Shown in pieces: positions 16,513 to 24,121 of a stretch of 64,000 nucleotides of DNA; within the stretch, counting starts at the first letter, position 1; every line of letters starts with the position of its first letter. The position numbers and the translations under genes were made by a program. The DNA lies in the NCBI GenBank assembly GCA_900299185.1, contig OMIV01000249.1, positions 1-64,000 on the forward strand, in the 5' to 3' direction. The notes under the pieces are model-generated. The model made no database searches. It was not told the origin of the DNA and was given only the letters and a program-made list of their open reading frames with translations. This DNA comes from Planctomycetaceae bacterium. GTDB lineage: Bacteria > Planctomycetota > Planctomycetia > Planctomycetales > Planctomycetaceae.

Positions 16513-19500
16513 CTATTCCCGGCGGCGGCTGAGGGCGGTGATGGCCAGCACCAGCACGTAAGCAGCGAGCGACCACAAGGCTGCCCGGAATGCTGGGAGT
16601 GGTGAGTCCAGGATGGTTGGTGCCTCAACGGCTTTGACAACGAAGGCTTCTTTCGCGGGAGACTTCTCGATCGGTTCGGGGGCTGGCGGGCTCGTCGAAG
16701 CGGCAGTGGGCAATGTCGGCGAGTCTTCCGATGCCGTGGGCAGGCCGACGAGGCCGCCTATGTCCCAGAGTCTCACGCGTCGGTCCATGCCGACACTGGC
16801 GATGCGGCTGCCGTCCGGGCTGAAGCACACTCCATCAACCGCGTCCGAATGGCCGTTGAGCGCGTAGACGGGCTCGCCGGTTTGGGCATCGCGGAGCTTC
16901 CACGTGTGGTCCCAACTTCCACTCACAAGATGCCGACCGTCCGGGCTGAATTGGACCGACCGAACATTGCTGACGTGGTCCGTGAGCGTCTGCAGGCACT
17001 CGCCGGTGTGAACGTTCCAGAGTTTGATCGTCTTGTCGTCGCTCGCACTGGCAACCCGCTGCCCGTCGGGGCTGAAGGCGACTTCATTCACGAATCCCGT
17101 GTGGCCGGTGAGTGTCCGCAGCGACTGGTCTTTTTCGGTGTCCCAGATTCTCACGGTCATGTCATCGCTGCTACTCGCAATGTGCTTTCCGTCGCGGCTG
17201 AAGACAGCTTGATTCACCAAGACTGAGTGTCCCTCATAGGTGCGGATCAACTTGCCGGTCGACACGTCCCACAGCTTCATCGTCTTGTCCTTGCTGGTCG
17301 TCAGGACTTGCTGGCTGTGGGGGTGAAACGCGATTCCCGAGACCAGATCTGTGTGACCTTCAAACGTCCGCTGCAACACACCCGTTTGAGCATCCCAGAG
17401 CTTGGCCGTCTTGTCCTCACTGGCGCTCGCGATCCATTTGCCATCGAGGCTGAACGCCACCCGCCGCACAGCCCCCTTGTGCCCCTGAAGCGTCCGCACG
17501 ACTTCGCCCGTGCGGGCATTCCAGACAGAGATCAGCCCATTCACGTTGCCGGCCGCTAACTGTTGTCCGTCAGGGCTGAACGCCACGCTGAATGCCGCGC
17601 CGGAGTCTTGGCTTGTCGAGCCCACTGCACTCACTCGTGCCCAAGCTCTGCTTCCTGTTTTCACAGACGGCTCGCGACTGGTCTTTGCGGTGGCAGTTCG
17701 ATCGGGTGGACTTGAGGCAGAGCCTCTCGGACTTGCGTATTCTGGCAGAGCCTGGGAACGAGCAGTGGTGAGCGTCTCCTGTCCCGTCGCGGCATCCCAC
17801 ACCTTCATCGTGTTGTCATCGCTGCCGCTGACGATCCGCTGCCCGTCCGGGCTGAAACTCACGCTATTCACAGGCTCCGAGTGACCTTTGAGCGTGAGCG
17901 TCTCCTGTCCCGTCGCGGCATCCCACACCTTCACCGTCTTGTCATCGCTGCCGCTGACGATCCGCTGCCCGTCCGGGCTGAAACTCACGCTATTCACAGA
18001 GCCTGAGTGACCTTTGAGCGTGAGCGTCTCCTGTCCCGTCGCAGCATCCCACACCTTCAACGTGTTGTCAGCGCTGCCGCTGACGATCCGCTGCCCGTCC
18101 GGGCTGAAACTCACGCTCGACACATAGCCCGAGTGACCTTTGAGCGTGAGCGTCTCTTGTCCCGTCGCGGCATCCCACACCTTCACCGTGTTGTCCAAGC
18201 TGCCGCTGACGATCCGCTGCCCGTCCGGGCTGAAACTCACGCTATACACATAGCCCGAGTGACCTTTGAGCGTGAGCGTCTCCTGTCCCGTCGTCGCATC
18301 CCACACCTTCACCGTCTTGTCAGAGCTGCCGCTGACGATCAGCTTCCCATCCGGACTGAAACTCACGCTACTCACCCCGTTCGAGTGACCTTTGAGCGCG
18401 AGCGTTTCCTGTCCCGTCGCCGCATCCCACACCTTCACCGTGTTGTCATGGCTGCCGCTGACGATCCGCTTCACGTCCGGGCTGAAACTCACGCTCATCA
18501 CCCAGTTCGAGTGACCTTTGAGCGTGTGATGTGGCGGACTGACGCGGCGATCGAGGTAGCCATACTCCCAGCCGCGTAAGTCCCAGCGTGTTTCATCCAA
18601 GCGCTGCCGTGCGAGGCCAAAACCCGGTTTCTCACACTCACGATCGGCATTCACGATTTGGTTGGCATACAGCCGGACGTTGGAGAGGTGCTCGGACTTC
18701 TTAGCCGCCGCTTGTGCCTTGAGCGCGACTGCCGATTGTTCCAGGGCCTCGACTGCGCTCTCGGCGGCTAACTGCGCCGCCTTGTCGGCTTCTGCCTTCT
18801 GAGTCTTGGCTTCGCTCTCTTTCTGCTTGGCCTTGCCTTCGCTCTCGACTGCTCGCGCCGTTGCTCGCTTGGCGTCCCACAGGCTGTTGAGCGAGATCAG
18901 CAAGCAGATCGCGGCGACGACCGTCGCAATCAACGCGGCTTTGCGTTGCTTGCGGAGTCGCTCGGTGGCGGCGAGGGCTTCTCGCTTTTGATCTTCAATG
19001 TGCTGGCGGCTGTCGCTGATGAGTTTCAAACACGCGGGCAAATCGTCCGTCGCCGAACTCGTGCGATCATCATAACGCTGAGCCCAACGCACGCTCGGCT
19101 GGCTTTGAGTCTGCCAGTTCTGAGCGAGCTCCAGATGAGCTTCGCTCAGGAACTCGGCCTTCTGAGTGGCTCGCACACGGCGGACGATGGCGCGGAGTTC
19201 ACGGTAACGCTCGACGGATTTGGCTTCGTCTTCCATCCACGTCTGCAGAATCCGCCATTGCCGCAAGAGACTCTCGTTGCTGATGTCGAGCACGGTTGTC
19301 GGTGTTAGTGATTGGAGGCCGTGCTGTGGTTGCCCCTCACCCCCGGCCCCTCTCCCTGTTCCAAGTAGGCCCAGCGGGGCGAGGGGAGAATTTGCGGTTG
19401 TGGGTTCACTCAGTGGGGGCAGTAAGAAGTTGCGGTCGTCCGATTGAAAGGCGCGGACGATCTTTTCGATCTGCTCGCAACTGGCCTGAGCGACTTCCAT

Positions 19501-20712
19501 CACCTCTTGCACCAGCGGACGCCGCCGCGTGATCTGGCCCTCGGCAGAGGTATCGCACAACAGCAAGAACATGTGCCGCGCGATCCGCTGCTCGGCTTCA
19601 CCGAGCGAGTTCAACGCCGTGGTGGCATCGTTCGACAGAGCCTTCTCGATACGCCCGGCTTTGGTGTAGTCGTCGAAAGTCAGGCGTCGTCGGTTGGACT
19701 CGGCTGAAATGGAACTCGCTATAGACGAGTGATGAGTTGGCTCGACCAAAGTAGCCGTCATCGCTCCGCGTGACGTGCCTTCCACGTTGGAGTTTGAACC
19801 AGTGGTGATGTTCGTTGGCAGATGAAACGTCTGGGAGGAAGGCTCATCACGCGGAGCGGTGATGGCTACCTGGCTCAGCTTCCAAGTCCGCATCAGCGCG
19901 TGCTGCAACAGCGGCAGTTGGTCGGGGCGGTCTCCGGCTTCGTTGATCAGCGTGTTGACCAAACCGGGCTCGAAGTCGAAGGCTGCAAACTTCGCATCTC
20001 GATGGCGAATGCGACTCGGTCCCGTGATGGCTTCTTCCATCTGGCTGCGAGTCAATCGCGGCACCAAGAACTGAGACTGACTCACCGCCTGCGGCAACCC
20101 TAAGAAGACTTCGCAGTCTCCCACGAAGTCCGAGCGCATCGTGATGATCACACGCAAATGCTCGTCGGCCTTCCGCATTGAAGTCAGCAACATCGCGACG
20201 AACGCCGCCGACTCGTCGCGCGATGCGTAACTCTGAGAGCGATGCTCCGTCGCGCCACTACGGCGGAAACCAAACAACTCTTCGAACTGATCAATGACGA
20301 TCAGCACGTGCGGGGCACCAGCAGCTCGCAACCAATCGACGACCCGGAGCAAACCGTCGTCAGAGCTGCGCAGCAACGAGAGGATCTCGTCAAACGGCAG
20401 CGACCTATTCAGCTTCGAGAGTTCACAAGCCAAGTTTTGATAGGGGTCGTTTCCAGGCCGAGCGACGGCGATTCTGGAATACTCGGTCCCGAACAAGAAC
20501 CCCTGACGCAACAACGGCAACAGCCCCGCGCGCACCAACGATGACTTGCCCGAACCACTGGATCCGACGACCGCCACGAAGGCGGAATCTTCCAACCGCA
20601 TGAGCAACTCATTGGCTTGCTGGTCACGACCAAAGAACAGCACATGATCCGGTTCATCGAACGGTCGCAAGCCGGGATACGGAATCGACAAGTTGAGTTT
20701 TTGATCGCTCAC
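16513..20712 (-). CDS. STAND NTPase-WD40 receptor-like protein
   Basis: 1399 residues in a clear order. Residues 10-430 form an nSTAND-type NTPase: opening PYPGLRPFDEPDHVLFFGRD, Walker A GSSGSGKSS near 50-58, Walker B HVLIVIDQFEELF near 135. A helical part leads to a transmembrane segment at about 592-612 (AALIATVVAAICLLISL), an Ala/Lys/Glu coiled coil (615-680), then 13 recognisable WD40 blades from about 727 to 1340 (likely two propellers), and a final hydrophobic segment near 1372-1392. The first six blades are near-identical. The gene starts with GTG, and its start overlaps the stop of the TIR gene as GTGA, so the two are translationally coupled. By analogy with NLR/STAND proteins it is an ATP-switched sensor. 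Two palindromic repeats lie inside the frame (17634-17762, 19333-19386). Target unknown. Confidence 0.9.
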   Translation of the reverse strand: MSDQKLNLSIPYPGLRPFDEPDHVLFFGRDQQANELLMRLEDSAFVAVVGSSGSGKSSLVRAGLLPLLRQGFLFGTEYSRIAVARPGNDPYQNLACELSKLNRSLPFDEILSLLRSSDDGLLRVVDWLRAAGAPHVLIVIDQFEELFGFRRSGATEHRSQSYASRDESAAFVAMLLTSMRKADEHLRVIITMRSDFVGDCEVFLGLPQAVSQSQFLVPRLTRSQMEEAITGPSRIRHRDAKFAAFDFEPGLVNTLINEAGDRPDQLPLLQHALMRTWKLSQVAITAPRDEPSSQTFHLPTNITTGSNSNVEGTSRGAMTATLVEPTHHSSIASSISAESNRRRLTFDDYTKAGRIEKALSNDATTALNSLGEAEQRIARHMFLLLCDTSAEGQITRRRPLVQEVMEVAQASCEQIEKIVRAFQSDDRNFLLPPLSEPTTANSPLAPLGLLGTGRGAGGEGQPQHGLQSLTPTTVLDISNESLLRQWRILQTWMEDEAKSVERYRELRAIVRRVRATQKAEFLSEAHLELAQNWQTQSQPSVRWAQRYDDRTSSATDDLPACLKLISDSRQHIEDQKREALAATERLRKQRKAALIATVVAAICLLISLNSLWDAKRATARAVESEGKAKQKESEAKTQKAEADKAAQLAAESAVEALEQSAVALKAQAAAKKSEHLSNVRLYANQIVNADRECEKPGFGLARQRLDETRWDLRGWEYGYLDRRVSPPHHTLKGHSNWVMSVSFSPDVKRIVSGSHDNTVKVWDAATGQETLALKGHSNGVSSVSFSPDGKLIVSGSSDKTVKVWDATTGQETLTLKGHSGYVYSVSFSPDGQRIVSGSLDNTVKVWDAATGQETLTLKGHSGYVSSVSFSPDGQRIVSGSADNTLKVWDAATGQETLTLKGHSGSVNSVSFSPDGQRIVSGSDDKTVKVWDAATGQETLTLKGHSEPVNSVSFSPDGQRIVSGSDDNTMKVWDAATGQETLTTARSQALPEYASPRGSASSPPDRTATAKTSREPSVKTGSRAWARVSAVGSTSQDSGAAFSVAFSPDGQQLAAGNVNGLISVWNARTGEVVRTLQGHKGAVRRVAFSLDGKWIASASEDKTAKLWDAQTGVLQRTFEGHTDLVSGIAFHPHSQQVLTTSKDKTMKLWDVSTGKLIRTYEGHSVLVNQAVFSRDGKHIASSSDDMTVRIWDTEKDQSLRTLTGHTGFVNEVAFSPDGQRVASASDDKTIKLWNVHTGECLQTLTDHVSNVRSVQFSPDGRHLVSGSWDHTWKLRDAQTGEPVYALNGHSDAVDGVCFSPDGSRIASVGMDRRVRLWDIGGLVGLPTASEDSPTLPTAASTSPPAPEPIEKSPAKEAFVVKAVEAPTILDSPLPAFRAALWSLAAYVLVLAITALSRRRE
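17634..17762. repeat. Palindromic element inside the STAND-WD40 gene
   Basis: CTCGTGCCCAAGCTCTG at 17634-17650 pairs at 15 of 17 positions with CAGAGCCTGGGAACGAG at 17746-17762, with an inner GAGGC/GCCTC hairpin at 17714-17726. The 129-base block equals 43 codons and interrupts the WD40 series between blades 6 and 7, where the protein becomes low-complexity Ser/Ala/Arg/Thr. It looks like an intergenic-type repeat that landed in-frame. Confidence 0.7.
17755..18530. repeat. Tandem 126-bp repeats (six WD40 blades)
   Basis: The block GTGACCTTTGAGCG recurs at 17881, 18007, 18133, 18259, 18385 and 18511, exactly 126 bases apart. Each unit encodes a 42-residue blade with the pattern GHS..V.SVSFSPDG....VSGS.D.T.KVWD. 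Differences between units concentrate in a few codons after GHS and in the loop before KVWD. Confidence 0.93.
19333..19386. repeat. C/G-rich palindrome inside the STAND-WD40 gene
   Basis: CCCCTCACCCC at 19333-19343 pairs at 10 of 11 positions with GGGGCGAGGGG at 19376-19386. The segment translates to NSPLAPLGLLGTGRGAGGEG, the kind of peptide produced when widespread GGGGAGAGGG-type intergenic repeats are read through, and sits in a loop of the NTPase-to-transmembrane helical region. Confidence 0.65.
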
Positions 20713-22157
20713 TTCATGGCCCTCCGCACTTCACGCACCTGCTTCACGAAATCTCGCAGGCCGTTCTCAAGGTCATCACCCAGCACACGATGCAGGCACT
20801 TGGGAGTGCTCTTGAGCAATCGCGACCAAGCCGGATCGGGAGGGGCTCGAAACACCACACCAACAGGCGGCAGTTGCTCCAACGCTTGTTGTGAAAGCTG
20901 AGTTTGAATCTGTCGGCATTGCGACAGTGCCTCGCGCGGTGAGAACGCATCGTCAATCTGCGCCCTCTCATCACAGAGGATTAAGAACCCGTGACACGGC
21001 TCGCCCGGTTGCTTGCTGGCAAAGGAGTCATTCGGTCCGAGTTCATCCAAGAGCACATCCTCTTCGAGAAAGAGGTAGTTGAAGACCGGCTCCCAGATGT
21101 CATTTCCGTTACCCGCCTTCACAGCCACTCGCACGAGCGGTTGACTGTCTGCATCGGTCGACTCGGCTGCTTCGACGGGCAACCGACTTCGATTATCCGC
21201 TTCTTGGAATTGTCGCACGGCAGCTCGTTTAGCTTCGGCCAGCTCTTTGAGTTTCTCTTCGAGCGTGTGCTTAAAGTCTTGAAACTGCCCGGCGATTGGT
21301 GCGGTGCGTTCGATGAATAGGCGCTGCTTCTCGTCGGCTCGATTCGCCGTGAGGATGTCGCCACAGAAGCAGAACGAGGGCAGCTTCAGCTCTTGCGCAG
21401 TGTCGAATTGCAGTTGGTCGTACTTCGCGCCTTTCCAATACTTCTCCGAGTGCAACTGCACGAAGGCCAAACAGCCCGCGAGTTGAGATCGCACGGCTGC
21501 CGCAAACTCATCGGAGTCGAGTTCAGAGAGATCCTGATCAGGGACGACGCGGAATTCAGGATTCATGTCGGGTGCGATGAAGCGCTTCAGCTTCGGGTTG
21601 CAGATCAGCTCATCGTCGTCTTCGAGATCGAAAGTTTGAGCTAGAAACACACGCGGCAAACCGGCACCGGGAACGAAGCGCCGGACTCGCTCGACAATCT
21701 GCTCGGCGAGGTATCGCGGCGTGCGTTGACGGGCATCAAACCAGATCGCGTTTGCCAATAGTCCCTGCACTTCGCCATCGGCAACTCGAATGGGAACAAG
21801 TCGATCCGATTCACCGTCACCGCGTGCTCGCAGCGGCATGTATCGAGCTCGAATGCTGTCCCATTCAGCGACGGTCCAAGACTTCTTTCCATACTCCGCC
21901 GACGGGCACATCACGACGACCTCTGATCGTTCGCCGTAGATCTCTTGCAGCTTCAGATCGGCTGACGTCCCAGCCAAAAAGCCTTCGTACCATTCGTCAT
22001 AGAAGACAGTGCCCCAGCCAAGAATTTGCTCGGTGGCTTCGGCGATGGTACGGACGAGCTCGCGTTGCTCGCCGGCGAAGGAAAAGGCAACGAGGAATTT
22101 CTCGTCGCCCTGCGGGACAGGTCGCAGTTCAGGCATGGCCCAGGTCTCGAAACGCAT
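20709..22157 (-). CDS. TIR-domain protein coupled to the STAND receptor
   Basis: 482 residues from the ATG at 22157 (22136 is an alternative; the frame opens further upstream only with a TTG). Residues 20-150 form a TIR_2-type domain: KFLVAFSFAGEQRELV, VFYDEWYEGFLAG, VVVMCPSAEYGKKSWTVAEWDSIRARY. Glu98 in WTVAEW sits where NADase TIR domains have their catalytic Glu. Two further segments look like diverged TIR/Rossmann folds: about 172-320 (VFLAQTFDLEDDDEL, VVPDQDLSEL, CLAFVQLHSEKYW) and about 345-475 (LVRVAVKAGNG, GFLILCDERA). No signal peptide or transmembrane segment. TIR proteins either cleave NAD+ or act as adaptors; here the partner downstream is the STAND-WD40 protein. Activity is inferred. 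Confidence 0.82.
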   Translation of the reverse strand: MRFETWAMPELRPVPQGDEKFLVAFSFAGEQRELVRTIAEATEQILGWGTVFYDEWYEGFLAGTSADLKLQEIYGERSEVVVMCPSAEYGKKSWTVAEWDSIRARYMPLRARGDGESDRLVPIRVADGEVQGLLANAIWFDARQRTPRYLAEQIVERVRRFVPGAGLPRVFLAQTFDLEDDDELICNPKLKRFIAPDMNPEFRVVPDQDLSELDSDEFAAAVRSQLAGCLAFVQLHSEKYWKGAKYDQLQFDTAQELKLPSFCFCGDILTANRADEKQRLFIERTAPIAGQFQDFKHTLEEKLKELAEAKRAAVRQFQEADNRSRLPVEAAESTDADSQPLVRVAVKAGNGNDIWEPVFNYLFLEEDVLLDELGPNDSFASKQPGEPCHGFLILCDERAQIDDAFSPREALSQCRQIQTQLSQQALEQLPPVGVVFRAPPDPAWSRLLKSTPKCLHRVLGDDLENGLRDFVKQVREVRRAMK

Positions 22158-22760
22158 TTTGGTCGGGAGTGAGTCTTGTTCGTAATGCAGTCGGGAGGTC
22201 AGCTTCAAGACTGTGGTCAACGTCGCAAGCTCTAACTTGGCCGACGCGAGCAGGCCGACGGAGCGACGAGTCAAACCCAAACTGCCTTGCGAACGTGCAG
22301 GGAACTTTGGTGAGCAACCTGCGGTCTCGCCAGCGATGCCGGTCTCTGTTTTTGATCAGCGATGCGATGGGACCAGCGCGATGAGTTTGGTGGGGCTGAG
22401 ATTCAGGCGGAACTCGTGGGGCACGTTTTCAACGTGCCTCTAAGCGAGGGAATCGAGCACGTTGGAAACGTGCTCCACGCGGTCGGTTAGCTAGGTCTGG
22501 TTTCTCGTCTGTGAACGTTATTGGGGGGCTCGCGTCGGGCTGCCAATTGGAACGTCGAGTTGCTCTTCTGACGTTGCTCACATGCGCCGTTTGGTAGGAC
22601 TTCGACCTGCATGACAACTTAAGAAATCGGCAGGTTAAAAACCTGCCCCACGATGAAACGCGACTCTGGTTGGAAACGTCCAACCTGGGAAAAGACGCTG
22701 CAAGAATTTTGACAGGCTGGAAGCCTATCCCACTTCGGGGACCAGCACTTCGCTACTCGG
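22158..22760. other. Intergenic region with short hairpin repeats
   Basis: No gene seen. Three near-perfect short hairpins occur: 22420-22438 (GGCACGTT, loop TTC), 22455-22475 (GAGCACGTT, loop GGA) and 22629-22647 (GGCAGGTT, loop AAA), plus a weaker one near 22711-22730. They share the plan of 8-9 base arms around a three-base loop. Since the flanking genes are both on the minus strand, the hairpins lie between the ECF sigma gene end and the TIR gene start and may terminate the kinase/sigma operon. Confidence 0.65.
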
Positions 22761-23525
22761 TCACTGCGCGGTGATGGCGGTCACGAGGTAGTTCAATTCG
22801 TCTCGGACTTCGGTGGGGTCGGCCACGGTGGCGGCGATGCGGTCGGTGATGAGCTGGCGGAAGCGCTTTCGCAGGCGGTGAACGACGACCTTGAAGGCTC
22901 CGTCGGTCATCTCGATCGAGCGAGCGGCAGTCAGGGCGGTGCCGGGATCTGCCGGTGTTACTAGCCAGCGCTGCAAGACTTCGAAGCGAGGCAGATCGCC
23001 AGCGGCCTCGGCTTCAGCTCGGAGCGCAGCGATCGTTTGTTCGACCACGGCCAGCGCCCATTGGTGATCGAAGTACGAGTCCGGCGGAAACGCGTGCGGG
23101 TCGACGATGTCTCGTTGAGACGACGAGTGAGAACTAGCCGACTCAGCGTCCTGCGACTGATCGAGCGACTCGATCACCACACCGCCGCCGCGCTTCAAGG
23201 CCGACTTGCGATCTTGCTGGTCGGCGAGGAAGTGCTTCACGGCTCCGAGCAAGTAGGTTCGAAAGCGGCCTCGGGCACGATCGGCTCGGTCCAGGCTTTG
23301 GCCTTCGAGCAGCCGCGCAAAGAACTCATGAGTCAGCTCGCGAACATCGTCGCTTTGCCCCGACGGTGACTGACCTCGATAACGCCGGATGAAGAATTCG
23401 ACGGGGGCGTAATAAGTCTCACACAGCGTGCGCAGAGCTTGCTGAGCCTCGGGCGTACCACCTCGCGCGGCGACCACCTGAGTCCAATGCGTCGTATGAA
23501 AAACATTCGCAGGTCGATCAGACAT
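22761..23525 (-). CDS. ECF-type RNA polymerase sigma factor (planctomycete group)
   Basis: 254 residues. The N-terminus FHTTHWTQVVAAR is typical of the planctomycete-specific ECF group, which is usually encoded with Ser/Thr kinases. Sigma region 2 covers about 35-115 (ELTHEFFARLLE, GRFRTYLLGAVKHFLAD) and region 4 about 165-240 (ALTAARSIEMTDGAFKVVVH, RLRKRFRQL). A Ser/Asp/Gln-rich linker lies between. The ATG overlaps the end of the upstream membrane-protein gene (its TGA is at 23518-23520), so both are translated from one message. No classical anti-sigma gene is present; control is probably through the kinase encoded upstream, by family inference. Confidence 0.9.
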   Translation of the reverse strand: MSDRPANVFHTTHWTQVVAARGGTPEAQQALRTLCETYYAPVEFFIRRYRGQSPSGQSDDVRELTHEFFARLLEGQSLDRADRARGRFRTYLLGAVKHFLADQQDRKSALKRGGGVVIESLDQSQDAESASSHSSSQRDIVDPHAFPPDSYFDHQWALAVVEQTIAALRAEAEAAGDLPRFEVLQRWLVTPADPGTALTAARSIEMTDGAFKVVVHRLRKRFRQLITDRIAATVADPTEVRDELNYLVTAITAQ

Positions 23526-23991
23526 CAGAGCTTCTCAACTTGGAACGAACGACTTGCACGCCTCGCCAGAACAACCCACCACAGATGCACGCGGCTGACG
23601 TCAGAACCAGACTCAAGCTAGACGCGGCACTGTCATACGCAGTCAGCGAACCATTACGAGCGATGGCTCGTTGATAACTCTCGTACTGATACATCGCAGC
23701 CCAGACCAGCGCGATCACTCCAGTCGACCACATGGCCATCCAGACGAGGCGGCGAACTTGCAGTCGATCCAATGCCCAGCCGATCAAGCCGGTGCTCAGC
23801 ATTCCAGCCGCGTAAACCAGCGGCAGCAACTTGATGGGGTTAGCGCGGGGCATAACCAGCACCAACCAAACGGCTGGCAAGCAAGCCACGCCCCATAAGC
23901 CGTATTCGTCACCAGGGTGCTGCTCTGACACCATTGCCGACAGCAACCAGAGCACTGGCAACAGAATTCGGAACCACCTTCGAATCGTCAT
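23518..23991 (-). CDS. Small integral membrane protein, unknown function
   Basis: About 157 residues from the ATG at 23991 (MTIRRWFRILLPVLWLLSAM). The frame is open further, to 24138, overlapping the kinase end, but that extension has no membrane or conserved character. Four to five hydrophobic segments are visible (about 8-25, 33-50, 57-75, 84-103, 125-145). It lies between the kinase and the ECF sigma factor and overlaps the latter by eight bases. Position suggests a membrane link in the same signalling unit, perhaps acting as an anti-sigma or tether, but no sequence motif shows this. Confidence 0.7.
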   Translation of the reverse strand: MTIRRWFRILLPVLWLLSAMVSEQHPGDEYGLWGVACLPAVWLVLVMPRANPIKLLPLVYAAGMLSTGLIGWALDRLQVRRLVWMAMWSTGVIALVWAAMYQYESYQRAIARNGSLTAYDSAASSLSLVLTSAACICGGLFWRGVQVVRSKLRSSDV

Positions 23992-24121
23992 GGAGTGCTT
24001 TCCGTTCGAGCCTTCAGAACATCCTGCGAAGTGCCAGAGAGGCGTCACTGACTGCGACTTATCACGCACGATTTTGAAGCGAGTGCCGACCTTCCATGTC
24101 GTTGAGGTCACAGCAGCGAGT

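Noticed and set aside
16236-16640. Short minus- and plus-strand frames at the start of the STAND gene gap
   Set aside because: They overlap palindromic repeats and the STAND C-terminus; there is no ribosome-binding site or conserved motif.
17755-18530. Possible CRISPR array
   Set aside because: The 126-bp repeats have no unique spacers and all translate to WD40 blades in one frame.
18007-18579. A 190-residue plus-strand repeat protein
   Set aside because: It is the antisense reading of the WD40 tandem blades; the minus-strand frame has clear WD40 motifs and the antisense one has no family features.
20709-22157. Thoeris-type defence system
   Set aside because: The TIR protein lacks a ThsA (SIR2/SLOG or Macro-type) neighbour; the partner is a STAND-WD40 protein instead.
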